Below the pieces are notes generated by a model. It was not told where the DNA came from, did no database searches, and saw only the letters and a list, made by a program, of their open reading frames with translations. Both the position numbers and the translations under genes were made by a program. A DNA stretch of 64,000 nt, from contig NZ_JAPDUG010000001.1 in the NCBI RefSeq assembly GCF_026015885.1, positions 930,001-994,000 of the forward strand. The letters are read 5' to 3'. Positions 1 to 8,783 of the stretch are shown here, in pieces; position 1 is the first letter of the stretch, and each line of letters opens with the position of its first letter. This stretch comes from Halocynthiibacter sp. SDUM655004. Its GTDB lineage: Bacteria > Pseudomonadota > Alphaproteobacteria > Rhodobacterales > Rhodobacteraceae.

Positions 1-141
1 CTGGATCGTCCACCGTTCATTGTTGAGCTGGCCGTTTACATCATCCTTGGCGTGCTGTGGGCCTTGCCCTTCAAAGCGGTGTTCAAGGGGATCGGTAAAG
101 CTGATCCGGATGCGCCGCCAGAAGATGGCGAGAATCGTTAA
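1..141 (+). CDS. DUF2842 family membrane protein, 3' end only
   Basis: The window opens inside this gene; 46 codons are visible, ending in TAA. The visible part has a hydrophobic helix (VELAVYIILGVLWALPF) followed by a short basic turn (KAVFKGIGK) and a charged tail. I recognise this as the C-terminal half of the small two-helix DUF2842 proteins common in alphaproteobacteria, whose function is unknown. The missing 5' part should hold the first transmembrane helix. A strong hairpin directly downstream ends the transcript. Confidence 0.7.
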   Translation: MDRPPFIVELAVYIILGVLWALPFKAVFKGIGKADPDAPPEDGENR

Positions 142-160
142 AGCATTGCTCTTAAATTGA

Positions 161-186
161 AAAAGGCAGCCCTTTGGCTGCCTTTT
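161..186. terminator. Intrinsic terminator between convergent genes
   Basis: A perfect 11-bp stem (161-171 with 176-186) encloses a CTTT loop. The stem begins with AAAA and ends with TTTT, so it can act in both directions. It serves the DUF2842 gene on the plus strand and the large minus-strand gene ending at 208. Confidence 0.85.
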
Positions 187-207
187 GCTTTTCTATGGCG
201 CTTTTAA

Positions 208-2529
208 TTACTCGCCTGCGATACGGGCGTCCGGTTTGAACCGTGTGGATTCGGCAACCTTGAACTGGCCGCGCTTGACCTTTTCGATCTTGCCCTGACG
301 GAGCAGGAGACCAAAGGAACGCAGGCGCTCTTCGCGGGTGAGGCCCTTTACATCGCTGTGACGCTCAACCTGACGCATGAGTTGCGGGCGGGTGAAGCTT
401 TCGAGACCTTCAACATAAGACGTATATGCTGCTGCGGCTTCAAGCAAATCTGGAAGATCCTTGGCGCCAACACGGTCAGCAAACTCTGAGAAAGAGCTGC
501 TGTCTGCCAGATGCGCGGCACTTGCGCTGCTCATCGGAGTTGTGCGGCCTTCGTTGACGTCTCGAAGCTCAAGCGGTGTTTTGCGCTTGGGTGTTTCGTC
601 GGCTTCGTCCACGTCGATGCGTTGCGCGGAGACCAGCATCAGAGGGGCCGGACGCTTTTCGCCATCGTCGGATTTTGCTTCGCCAGGACGAACAACCTCT
701 GCGAGGTCTTTGCGGTATTCGTCGGCAACGTCGTCTTTGGCTGGCTTCGCGCCACCGAGGATTTTGCGATCCGCGACGGTTGCGGCAACAGCGGCCTTCA
801 GATGTGCAATCGCGCTGCGGCGGCGTGTGCCTTCTGTTTCGGCGAACTTGCTGTCTGTCTCTTCCATCAGACGATCAACTTTTTCTTCGTCAGACAGTTG
901 CGGCAGAACGTGGCGCTCGCTGGAAACCACAGCTTCATCTTCGGGTGCATCCACCTTTTCAGCGGCGGCCAGATCGGCAAGAAGCTCGGCTTCGTCCTCA
1001 GCGGAAAGAACCTTTTCTTTGCGGACACGGCGCGGCGTGATTTTGCGCGGTGTGACAGGCTTGTCCTCTGCAACGGGCTCTTCAACCTCTGCGGCCGGAG
1101 CAGGTGCATCTGGAACCGGAGTTGGCGTTGGTTTGCTAACGCGGATTGCACGAGCACGGGCACGTGCGGCAACGCTGGAAACTTCTGGGTTTGCGACGCG
1201 CTGTTGGCCGTCCTGCGGGGTATTATCTCCGCGGGCTTCCTCTTCTGGCGCCTCGTCAATTGCTTCGACTTCTTCGATTTCAGATGTTTCGAAAGCTACA
1301 GCCTCGGCAACCTCTTCTTCCGCTTCTGTTTCCGCAGCGGCGAAGTCTTCTTCGGTTGCGCCATCAAGGGCGGCAAGGTTCAGAATGTCTTCTTCCGAAG
1401 CCTCTGTTTCCTCGATGTGGTCTGTGAATTCGGCTTCATACTCGTTTTCAAGCGCGGCGCTCTCAGCCTCTGGCTCTGCGTCGAATGCGTCGCGGATCGA
1501 GTCCATGCCGACAACTTCAATCTCGTCTTCGACTGTCTCTTCTGCTTCCGCTTCGACCTCCGAGGCACTTTCGTCCTCAAGCTGAGTCTGTGCAAGGATG
1601 GAAGACGGATCAAAAGCGGCCTCTTCGACCTCTTCTTCAGCTTCTTCGGCTTGCGCTTCAACAACGTCGCCTTCGTCGTCCAATCCGATAAAGATGTTGC
1701 GGGTATCTTCCTCGACATCCTCATCAATATCGTCGAACGGCTCTGCTTCTTCGGCGACTGTTTCCTCAGCGACCTCTTCAGATGCGGCTTCAATCTCTGC
1801 AGTCTCTTCAACAGTTTCTTCTACTGTATCTTCGGCTTCTTCTTCTGCGACGAGAGGAGCTTCTTCTGCGATCTCTTCAACTTCTTCGGAGACAGCTTCT
1901 GTTGCTTCCGGCTCTTCGATCTCCGCAGCAGGAGCAGCCTCTTCTACGGCTTCCTCTTCGATGTCGGCGAAAGCGCTTTCAATCGGGGGCAGCAGATCTT
2001 GTGGCGCATCTTCTTCTGTTGTGGTGTCTGTAACAGGGGCCGCTTCGGGAGCGCGTGAAACAACGGCGCGGATGCGCTGGAGCTTGGCGGCAACGGATTC
2101 GGTGTCTTGTGTCTCGGCAACTGGTGCTGCAGCGGGTGTGGGCGTTGCTGCTGGTGCGGCAGGTTCCGGCTGTGGTGTAGGTTGCGCGGCTTCTGGCTGT
2201 GGAGCCGGAGCGGGCGCTTCAGCTGCCGGTGCCGGGGCTGCGGGTGCATCGGCCTTTGGGGGCTCTGCAACATCTTCGCTTTTGCGCAGCAGAATTCCAG
2301 TTTCGCCCACTTTTGCTTCAACGCGCGACTTAATCTCGCGTTCCGCAATACGTGTAAGCATATCGGCGTCGGGAGTCGGAGGCTCTGCCCCGAAATAGCG
2401 GTCATCCGCTGCCAAATCCCTAAAGTATTCAGCAATCGCCTTCATTGTCGTAAATGAATCGTCGAAACCTTCAAGTGTGCAAGAGAAGGTTCCGTATGAT
2501 ACGGTCAAGATCTTGCTTGTGCCTACCAT
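208..2529 (-). CDS. Large acidic low-complexity protein of the Rhodobacteraceae, unknown function
   Basis: The 773-residue product has three parts. The N-terminal 85 residues form an ordered-looking domain that starts MVGTSKILTVSYGTFS and contains GFDDSFTTMKAIAEYFRDLA. Residues about 90-590 are low-complexity and strongly acidic, first rich in Pro/Ala and then in Glu/Ala. The last 110 residues look folded and basic (SFSEFADRVGAKDLPDLLEAAAAY, then REERLRSFGLLLRQGKIEKV), with a winged-helix feel. I remember such proteins from roseobacters, sometimes labelled CheA, but no histidine kinase or HPt motif is present, so that label is not supported. There is no signal peptide or membrane segment, so it is probably cytoplasmic. 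It is transcribed divergently from the thiamine pyrophosphokinase gene. A scaffold joining two small domains through a charged tether is my inference. Confidence 0.8.
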   Translation of the reverse strand: MVGTSKILTVSYGTFSCTLEGFDDSFTTMKAIAEYFRDLAADDRYFGAEPPTPDADMLTRIAEREIKSRVEAKVGETGILLRKSEDVAEPPKADAPAAPAPAAEAPAPAPQPEAAQPTPQPEPAAPAATPTPAAAPVAETQDTESVAAKLQRIRAVVSRAPEAAPVTDTTTEEDAPQDLLPPIESAFADIEEEAVEEAAPAAEIEEPEATEAVSEEVEEIAEEAPLVAEEEAEDTVEETVEETAEIEAASEEVAEETVAEEAEPFDDIDEDVEEDTRNIFIGLDDEGDVVEAQAEEAEEEVEEAAFDPSSILAQTQLEDESASEVEAEAEETVEDEIEVVGMDSIRDAFDAEPEAESAALENEYEAEFTDHIEETEASEEDILNLAALDGATEEDFAAAETEAEEEVAEAVAFETSEIEEVEAIDEAPEEEARGDNTPQDGQQRVANPEVSSVAARARARAIRVSKPTPTPVPDAPAPAAEVEEPVAEDKPVTPRKITPRRVRKEKVLSAEDEAELLADLAAAEKVDAPEDEAVVSSERHVLPQLSDEEKVDRLMEETDSKFAETEGTRRRSAIAHLKAAVAATVADRKILGGAKPAKDDVADEYRKDLAEVVRPGEAKSDDGEKRPAPLMLVSAQRIDVDEADETPKRKTPLELRDVNEGRTTPMSSASAAHLADSSSFSEFADRVGAKDLPDLLEAAAAYTSYVEGLESFTRPQLMRQVERHSDVKGLTREERLRSFGLLLRQGKIEKVKRGQFKVAESTRFKPDARIAGE

Positions 2530-2663
2530 GTTACTACTCGCTTTCTCTCCTACCCAACGGCAATATGTTTACCATCACAGGGCCCACAGAAATGATCGGA
2601 ACTGCGTTAATTAAAGTATCATTTTTGGGCAGGAATGTGGCCTGAATAGCAAAATAAGGCACA

Positions 2664-3332
2664 ATGGGCATGGATCGGGCTATTGTTTCGAAAACGAAAG
2701 CAATCACTTTGGTGGGCGGCGGAGACGCAGATTCCGCAATGCTGGAAGAGGCGCAAAAATTCGCGCCAACTCTTGTGGCTTGCGATGGCGGAGCGGGTTT
2801 TGTCCTGAAAAACAAGGGGAATCCCGAGGCCGTTATCGGCGACATGGATTCAATTGATGCGCGAACAAAGGCTGCTATCGCACCGGATAGATTACATTTT
2901 GTTGCCGAGCAAGACACGACGGATTTCGAGAAAGCGCTACTGCGAATTGAGGCGCCATTAATTTTGGGGGTCGGCTTTCTTGGGGGGCGGTTAGACCACG
3001 AATTGGCGGTTTTACACGCTTTGGTTAAGTACGATTCGCCTAAAGTGATTCTTCTGGGGCGTGAAGATATCGCCTTTGTTGCGCCCGAGCGGATCGCGCT
3101 TGATCTGCCGATTGGGTCGCGGCTGTCGCTTTTCCCGCTTGGGCCCGTGTCGGGTGTATCTGAGGGGCTAGAGTGGCCAATCAAGGGGTTGTCCTTTGAT
3201 CCGCTAAGCAAGATCGGCACGTCCAATCGTGTGACAGGGCCGGTTGAACTGAGCTTTTCAAATCGTGCGATGCTATTGATCTTGCCGCGTGCGGGTCTCT
3301 CGGCAGCTATTAATGCGTTAGGGGCGGGTTGA
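2664..3332 (+). CDS. thiN: Thiamine pyrophosphokinase
   Basis: Transfers pyrophosphate from ATP to thiamine to give thiamine diphosphate in the cytoplasm. Visible family motifs are ACDGGAG (39-45), GDMDS (59-63), the acidic DTTDFEKAL (84-92) and GGRLDHE (107-113); the C-terminal half is the beta-rich thiamine-binding domain with SNRV (187-190). At 222 residues it is normal for the family. A second ATG two codons downstream (2670) is better spaced from the AAGG at 2656-2659 and could be the true start. The 3' end overlaps the convergent DMT transporter gene by 15 bp. No TPP riboswitch is seen upstream. Confidence 0.93.
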   Translation: MGMDRAIVSKTKAITLVGGGDADSAMLEEAQKFAPTLVACDGGAGFVLKNKGNPEAVIGDMDSIDARTKAAIAPDRLHFVAEQDTTDFEKALLRIEAPLILGVGFLGGRLDHELAVLHALVKYDSPKVILLGREDIAFVAPERIALDLPIGSRLSLFPLGPVSGVSEGLEWPIKGLSFDPLSKIGTSNRVTGPVELSFSNRAMLLILPRAGLSAAINALGAG

Positions 3333-4247
3333 TGCAGTAACTGCAGCCGCTGTTGCCGCCGCGGCCAAACGGCGTTCGCGGAAAATCACATAAAGGCCAG
3401 AGCTGATCGTAATCAGGATACCAACCGCAGCCAGCCCGTTCGGCCAATCGCTAAACAGCCAGAAGCCGATCATCGTAGCGAAGGGAATTTCGAGATATTG
3501 CATTGGCGCAAGCGTGGCCGAAGGCGCAAACCGCAGCGCCCATGTCATAAAGAGATGGGCCGTGGTGCCGACAAGGCCAACCGCAACGAAGAGCCAGAAC
3601 TCGCGCCCTGATGGTACATGCGCCTCAAAGCCGGACCAGCCCGCTGTATTGCCGATGAACCAGACCGGAAACAGAATCACAACGGCAATACCCCCACCAA
3701 CGGCCTGAAGCGCAATTGGCTCGATTTCGCGGGCTATGACGCGTGTCACGAGCATGAAGGCCGCAAAAAACAGCGCGACCCCAACCGGCAAAAGCGCAGG
3801 TGCTCCCACTTCTTCGAAGCTTGGCTGGATGACCATCAAGGTGCCGATAAAACCAATGCCCGCCGCGATGATACGGCGCGGGCCAACTTCTTCATTCAGG
3901 AACAACCAGCCAAAGAACAGCATGATAAATGGCATCACAAACCCGATGGCCACAGCATCGGCAAGCGGCAGATATCGCAGGGCGAGGAACATCGTACTGA
4001 TGCCGAGGATATGAAATACCGTCCGCAACACGACAAAGCCAAGCACGCGGCGGCGCATCCGAAACTTGCTCCCGATCAACACCACAATCGGTGCAAGGAT
4101 GAGCACCTGTGCCAAAAAGCGGATCGAGACGAGCTGCATCACCTCTGATGTTTCGCCAATAAGTTTCGAGAGCGCATCGCCAAGCGGGGCAAATACGCAA
4201 AACACCAGCATCAGGAGTATGCCAAGATAGGGGCGGTCATAGTTCAT
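3318..4247 (-). CDS. EamA/DMT superfamily transporter
   Basis: An inner-membrane carrier of the drug/metabolite transporter superfamily, with about ten hydrophobic helices arranged as two EamA repeats. The repeat hallmarks are visible: the inner end of each repeat reads ADAVAIGFVMPFIMLFFGWLFLNEEVG and SATLAPMQYLEIPFATMIGFWLF. The substrate cannot be told from sequence. I prefer the ATG at 4247 (309 aa), because homologues start just before the first helix; an in-frame ATG at 4316 would add 23 basic residues of no clear role. Neither start has a convincing ribosome-binding site. The C-terminal tail is Ala-rich and cytoplasmic. Confidence 0.85.
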   Translation of the reverse strand: MNYDRPYLGILLMLVFCVFAPLGDALSKLIGETSEVMQLVSIRFLAQVLILAPIVVLIGSKFRMRRRVLGFVVLRTVFHILGISTMFLALRYLPLADAVAIGFVMPFIMLFFGWLFLNEEVGPRRIIAAGIGFIGTLMVIQPSFEEVGAPALLPVGVALFFAAFMLVTRVIAREIEPIALQAVGGGIAVVILFPVWFIGNTAGWSGFEAHVPSGREFWLFVAVGLVGTTAHLFMTWALRFAPSATLAPMQYLEIPFATMIGFWLFSDWPNGLAAVGILITISSGLYVIFRERRLAAAATAAAVTASTRP

Positions 4248-4374
4248 GTTGGCGACGGTAGGCGCGCTCTTTGGCCTGCGCCAGTGGATTCGACATCGGC
4301 CAGAAAAAATCGCCATCGTACCGATACAATTCCGCTCTTTTCACGGTGTTTGATTTCGCGCCATAGTCGCGCGC

Positions 4375-4974
4375 ATGTCTGCTGAACTGTTACAGGCGCT
4401 TGTAGTCTTTGCCTTTACCATGTCGATCACGCCAGGGCCGAATAACCTGATGCTTATGGCGTCGGGTGCGAATTTCGGTCTTCTGCGCACGGTCCCGCAC
4501 GCGTTGGGCGTGGGGAGCGGTTTTGTTATTATGGCCATTGTAGTGGGCGCGGGGCTGTCGCGGGTGTTTGAGGCATTTCCCGCCACTCAGATCGCGCTCA
4601 AGGTAGCGAGCGTCTGTTTCATGCTGTTTCTCGCGTTTAAAATCGCCACAGCTGCGCCGCCCAAAGATGGCGAAGCGCGCAGCACACCGATCAGCTTCAT
4701 GCAGGCCGTTCTGTTTCAGTGGATGAACCCAAAGGCGATCATCATGGCGGTTTCGGCCATGTCACTCTATGCGCCAGACGGAAGTCTCCGCTCAGTCGTA
4801 CTTGTAGCGCTTGTGTTTGGTGCGGTGAATTTGCCCTCGGTCAGTTGCTGGGCACTTGTCGGAGTGCAATTGCGCCGTATCCTAAGCAACCCTGCGCGGA
4901 TGCGTGTATTTAATGGCGTAATGGCGGTGCTTCTATTGGCGTCGTTGTATCCTGTGGTTACCGCAGAGTTCTAA
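4375..4974 (+). CDS. LysE/RhtB family amino-acid exporter
   Basis: A 199-residue inner-membrane protein with six hydrophobic segments, the usual size for LysE/RhtB translocators. The signature TPGPNNL lies at residues 19-25 and the second conserved element QWMNPKA at 115-121. The family exports amino acids such as lysine, threonine or homoserine; the substrate here is unknown. It is divergent from the DMT carrier on one side and converges on the serine dehydratase gene with only 4 bp between the stop codons. A role in relieving serine or threonine excess beside sdaA is possible, but that is only an inference from position. Confidence 0.9.
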   Translation: MSAELLQALVVFAFTMSITPGPNNLMLMASGANFGLLRTVPHALGVGSGFVIMAIVVGAGLSRVFEAFPATQIALKVASVCFMLFLAFKIATAAPPKDGEARSTPISFMQAVLFQWMNPKAIIMAVSAMSLYAPDGSLRSVVLVALVFGAVNLPSVSCWALVGVQLRRILSNPARMRVFNGVMAVLLLASLYPVVTAEF

Positions 4975-4978
4975 GCCG

Positions 4979-6352
4979 CTAGCAATTCGGCACGTTCACC
5001 GCGAGCCCGCCGAGCGAGGTTTCCTTGTATTTTTCGTGCATGTCTTCGCCTGTTTGGCGCATGGTCTCGATCACGGAATCTAGTGGCACGAAATGCGTGC
5101 CATCCCCGCGCAAAGCCAAAGAGGCTGCGGACACAGCTTTAATCGCGCCAAGACCGTTGCGCTCGATGCATGGCACCTGGACCAGCCCTTTCACCGGATC
5201 GCAGGTCATGCCGAGGTGATGTTCCAGCGCGATTTCAGCGGCGTTTTCAACCTGTTCTGGCGTGCCATTCATCACGGCGGTTAGCCCAGCGGCTGCCATG
5301 GCCGCCGCACTTCCGACTTCGGCCTGACATCCGCATTCCGCACCGGAGATCGAGGCGTTGTGCTTGATAAGGCCGCCGATTGCCGCCGCCGTCAAAAGGA
5401 ACTCCGGCACGCGCGTCACCGTCGCGCCGGGAACGAACTCAAGCCAATAGCGCAACGTTGCCGGAAGCACTCCCGCCGCGCCATTCGTGGGCGCGGTAAC
5501 AACCTGACCACCTGCGGCGTTCTCCTCGTTTACGGCCATGGCAAAGCAACTCATCCAGTCATTGATGGTATGCGGAGCGGAAAGGTTCAGCCCGCGTTCC
5601 GCCAGCAGGTGCTCATGGATTGCTTTGGCCCGTCGCTTAACGCGCAGCCCGCCAGGCAATTCGCCGTCATGTTCAAGGCCGCGTGTGATGCAATCATTCA
5701 TGACCTCCCAAATCCGCATAAGCCCCGCGTTTAGATCGTCGGAAGTTTTGCGGGCGTATTCGTTGGCGCGCTTGAGGTCAGCGATGCTTTTGCCGGTTTC
5801 GGCGCACATGCGCAGCATCTCCGCGCCGCTATGGAAAGGATAGGGGATCGGCGCACCGGGATCGGTGTTTTTGCCCGCAGCGAGTTCGGCCTCTGTCATC
5901 ACGAAACCACCGCCGACGGAGTAATAGATTTCGCGTAGGATAACATCGCCTTGCGCATCGGTCGCCATCAAGATCATACCATTGGCATGGCCCTCTAGCG
6001 GCGTGTCATAGTCGAACTTGAGGTCGTTGGCGGGGTCAAACACGAGCGGCGGCAATCCCTCTGGTGTCACATGCTTGTTTGCGGCGATTTCGGCTAAGGC
6101 CGCATCGGCTTTCGCGCGGTCGTATGTTTCAGGATGGAACCCCGCGAGGCCAAGGACCGTAGCGCGGTCAGTGGCGTGGCCGATGCCAGTAAAGGCCAGA
6201 GAACCATGCAGCGAAGCCCGAAGCCCGTATGCGGAGAAAGGCGAGCGGCGCAACTTGTCAAGAAACCGCGCGGCCGCAACCATCGGCCCCATGGTATGGC
6301 TTGAGGACGGGCCAACGCCAATTTTGAACATATCAAAGACAGAAAGAAACAT
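4979..6352 (-). CDS. sdaA: L-serine ammonia-lyase (iron-sulfur, single chain)
   Basis: Deaminates L-serine to pyruvate and ammonia in the cytoplasm using a catalytic [4Fe-4S] cluster. The N-terminal beta domain carries the GPSSSHTMGP loop (14-23); the C-terminal alpha domain carries the cluster cysteines C342, C384 (MTCDPVKG) and C395 (VPCIERNG), plus APTNGAAGV (287-295). The total of 457 aa is normal for the fused type. I chose the ATG at 6352, where homologues begin (MFLSVFDMFKIGVGPSS). An in-frame ATG at 6412 would place a 16-bp perfect palindrome inside the coding region, which also argues for the shorter form. Regulation through that palindrome is likely. Confidence 0.95.
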   Translation of the reverse strand: MFLSVFDMFKIGVGPSSSHTMGPMVAAARFLDKLRRSPFSAYGLRASLHGSLAFTGIGHATDRATVLGLAGFHPETYDRAKADAALAEIAANKHVTPEGLPPLVFDPANDLKFDYDTPLEGHANGMILMATDAQGDVILREIYYSVGGGFVMTEAELAAGKNTDPGAPIPYPFHSGAEMLRMCAETGKSIADLKRANEYARKTSDDLNAGLMRIWEVMNDCITRGLEHDGELPGGLRVKRRAKAIHEHLLAERGLNLSAPHTINDWMSCFAMAVNEENAAGGQVVTAPTNGAAGVLPATLRYWLEFVPGATVTRVPEFLLTAAAIGGLIKHNASISGAECGCQAEVGSAAAMAAAGLTAVMNGTPEQVENAAEIALEHHLGMTCDPVKGLVQVPCIERNGLGAIKAVSAASLALRGDGTHFVPLDSVIETMRQTGEDMHEKYKETSLGGLAVNVPNC

Positions 6353-6375
6353 GGGCCGCGCCTTTAACGTAGAAA

Positions 6376-6391
6376 GTTTCCTATAGGAAAC
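6376..6391. promoter_or_regulatory. 16-bp perfect palindrome, candidate operator for sdaA
   Basis: The sequence GTTTCCTATAGGAAAC is its own reverse complement over all 16 bases. It lies 24 bp upstream of the sdaA start codon, between sdaA and the divergent rpiA, where a repressor or activator dimer would bind. The binding protein is not identifiable in this window. Confidence 0.5.
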
Positions 6392-6522
6392 ATGCGCGCA
6401 GAACAGAGGCAAGCCCCGTTTCCGACCATTTCATGCAAATTTCGTCATCCATTGCGCAAATGGCGACTCGCCGCCGTAAACATCGGCTTGTATAACGCAT
6501 TGAACCAAAGAGGAGTCGGAGC

Positions 6523-7308
6523 ATGACTGGAGAGTTGTCCCCCATTGATCGGGCCAAATTTGTGGCCGCGAAAAAGGCGGTTGAGTTTATCGAAGATGGA
6601 ATGCGCGTGGGTATGGGCACCGGCTCCACAGCGGCGTGGATGGTCAAATGTCTGGGCGAGCGGGTGCGGGATGAAGGGCTGAAAATCACTGCCGTACCAA
6701 CCTCCTCGCGCACTGCGAAACAGGCCGCCGAGGTGGGCATCAAGGTGTCGACACTTGACGAGGCGAAGTGGCTCGACCTGACGATTGACGGCGCGGATGA
6801 ATTCGACGCCGACCTCAACCTGATCAAAGGCGGCGGTGGTGCGCATCTTCAGGAGAAGATCGTGGCGGCAGCCAGTGACCAGATGTTGGTGATTGCCGAT
6901 GCGTCCAAATCCGTAGAGCAGCTTGGCGCCTTTCCTTTGCCGGTCGAGGTTATTCCCTTCGGCGGGCAGGCCAGCCGCCGTTTGATCGAAGAGATGCTGG
7001 AAGATATGGATGTTGACGGGCGCATTGCGAGCCTTCGGATGAACGGCGATGTGCCGTTTGTGACCGATGAGGGCAACCACATCCTCGATCTCAACCTTCG
7101 CCGTATTGGTAACCCTGTTGCCCTAAGCGCGCGGCTCAACCAGATTCCAGGTGTGGTGGAAAACGGGTTGTTTATAGATATTTGTGACGCAGTTGTGATC
7201 GGCCATGGGGATGGACGCTGCGAGGTGCTCGACCTATCTGGAAACTTCAACGGAGGTTCGCAGGCCGATGGCGCGGGTGATAACCTCTTTTCCGAGCTTG
7301 AGGATTAG
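6523..7308 (+). CDS. rpiA: Ribose-5-phosphate isomerase A
   Basis: Interconverts ribose 5-phosphate and ribulose 5-phosphate in the non-oxidative pentose phosphate pathway. The phosphate-binding GTGSTA is at 32-37, DGADE at 89-93 and the active-site KGGGGAHLQEK at 102-112. At 261 residues it is slightly longer than the E. coli enzyme because of a short Gly/Asp-rich tail after DLSGNFNGGSQADG. AGAGGAG sits just upstream of the ATG. The gene is followed after 5 bp by glutathione reductase, and the two are almost certainly co-transcribed, linking NADPH-producing sugar metabolism with thiol redox. Confidence 0.97.
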   Translation: MTGELSPIDRAKFVAAKKAVEFIEDGMRVGMGTGSTAAWMVKCLGERVRDEGLKITAVPTSSRTAKQAAEVGIKVSTLDEAKWLDLTIDGADEFDADLNLIKGGGGAHLQEKIVAAASDQMLVIADASKSVEQLGAFPLPVEVIPFGGQASRRLIEEMLEDMDVDGRIASLRMNGDVPFVTDEGNHILDLNLRRIGNPVALSARLNQIPGVVENGLFIDICDAVVIGHGDGRCEVLDLSGNFNGGSQADGAGDNLFSELED

Positions 7309-7313
7309 GACAG

Positions 7314-8672
7314 ATGGCATTTGATTTCGATCTCTTTGTAATTGGCGGCGGCAGCGGCGGTGTACGTGCGGCGCGTCTTGCGGCAAGCGAGGGCGGCGCG
7401 AAAGTCGGCCTGGCCGAGGAATATCGCATGGGTGGCACCTGTGTGATCCGCGGATGTGTGCCCAAGAAGCTGATGGTTTTTGCCAGCGCCTTCAAAGATC
7501 AGATCGAAGACGCGGCAAGCTATGGTTGGGATGTGAACTCCGGACCGTTTGATTGGCAGGTTTTCCGCCCCAAGCTGCGTGCGGAGCTTGACCGTTTGGA
7601 AAATGCCTATCGCAACACGCTTAAAAACAACACGGTTCAAACATTCGATGCTCGTGCCGAATTGGTTGATCCGCATCGCGTACGACTTTCAACCGGCGAA
7701 GAGTTCACCTGCAAGCACATCCTTGTTGCGACTGGTGGACGACCCTTTGTTCCCGAATTCCCCGGCTCCGATCTTGCGATTACGTCGAACGAGATTTTCC
7801 TTTGGGAAGAACTTCCGAAACGTGTGTTGATTGTTGGCGGCGGGTTCATTGCTTGTGAGTTTGCCTGCATCCTGCACGGTCTTGGTGTTGAGGTGACGCA
7901 ATTCTATCGCGGTGCCCAAATCCTGCGTGGTTTTGATGACGAAGCGCGCGGCCATATTGCGGCCTCGATGGAAGATCGCGGGATCAACCTGCGACTTGGC
8001 GAGAATGTGGAAACCATTACCAAGAAAGATGATGGCCTGCATGTGCGATCAACCAGCGCCAATGATGGTGTATTTGATGCGGTGATCTACGCCACGGGGC
8101 GCGTGCCCAACACAGAAAAACTTGGCCTTGAAAAGGCGGGCGTTGAGACGGGCAACAAGGGCGAAATCCTTGTGGATGACTATAGCCAAACCAACGTGCC
8201 CTCGGTCTTTGCTGTGGGGGATGTGACCGATCGTATTAATCTTACGCCCGTGGCCATCCGCGAAGGCGCGGCCTTTGTGGAAACCGTGTTCAAGGGGAAC
8301 CCAACAAAGCCGGACCATGATTTGGTGGCAAGCGCGGTCTTTACCCAACCCGAGTTCGGAACCGTGGGCATGACCGAGGAAGAAGCCCGCGAAACCGGTA
8401 CGATCGAGGTCTACTGCACCAGTTTCCGCCCGATGCAGACGCTCTTTGCGGGGCGCGAAGACAAGGTATTCATGAAACTGCTCGTGGCGCAGGAGAGCCG
8501 CAAGGTTCTGGGCTGTCATATCGTAGCGCCGATGGCGGGCGAGATGATCCAGCTTGCGGGGATCGCCATTAAGATGGGTGCAACCAAAGAAGATTTCGAC
8601 CGTACTTGCGCGGTTCATCCGGTCATGGCCGAAGAATTGGTCACGATGAAATCACCAACGCGCGTGGTTTAA
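7314..8672 (+). CDS. gor: Glutathione-disulfide reductase
   Basis: A cytoplasmic FAD enzyme that reduces glutathione disulfide with NADPH. The FAD Rossmann motif GGGSGG is at 11-16. The redox-active pair C43 and C48 sits in GGTCVIRGCVPKK. The second dinucleotide fold has VGGGFIACEF, and the C-terminal dimer domain ends with the catalytic HPVMAEELV. Its 452 residues match the class I pyridine nucleotide-disulfide oxidoreductases. It sits directly behind rpiA, which is common in roseobacters. Trypanothione reductase is excluded by context and motif, and dihydrolipoamide dehydrogenase by the GGTC..RGCVPKK form of the redox site. Confidence 0.95.
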   Translation: MAFDFDLFVIGGGSGGVRAARLAASEGGAKVGLAEEYRMGGTCVIRGCVPKKLMVFASAFKDQIEDAASYGWDVNSGPFDWQVFRPKLRAELDRLENAYRNTLKNNTVQTFDARAELVDPHRVRLSTGEEFTCKHILVATGGRPFVPEFPGSDLAITSNEIFLWEELPKRVLIVGGGFIACEFACILHGLGVEVTQFYRGAQILRGFDDEARGHIAASMEDRGINLRLGENVETITKKDDGLHVRSTSANDGVFDAVIYATGRVPNTEKLGLEKAGVETGNKGEILVDDYSQTNVPSVFAVGDVTDRINLTPVAIREGAAFVETVFKGNPTKPDHDLVASAVFTQPEFGTVGMTEEEARETGTIEVYCTSFRPMQTLFAGREDKVFMKLLVAQESRKVLGCHIVAPMAGEMIQLAGIAIKMGATKEDFDRTCAVHPVMAEELVTMKSPTRVV

Positions 8673-8783
8673 TGCGAAGTTTCGGGCAAAAGCACCACAT
8701 TGTGCGGTGGCTCTTGCTTGAAATTCCGCTATAAATCCGCATTTAAGTAAGCAGACAGGTTAATTCAGACGATAGGAAGCTTT

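Noticed and set aside
511-2058. Long plus-strand open frame opposite the acidic gene
   Set aside because: A shadow of the biased codon use of the minus-strand gene: Cys/Phe-rich composition, no motif, no ribosome site.
208-2529. CheA or other chemotaxis kinase identity for the large acidic protein
   Set aside because: No HPt, kinase N/G box or CheW-like motif; the composition is low-complexity acidic with two small folded ends.
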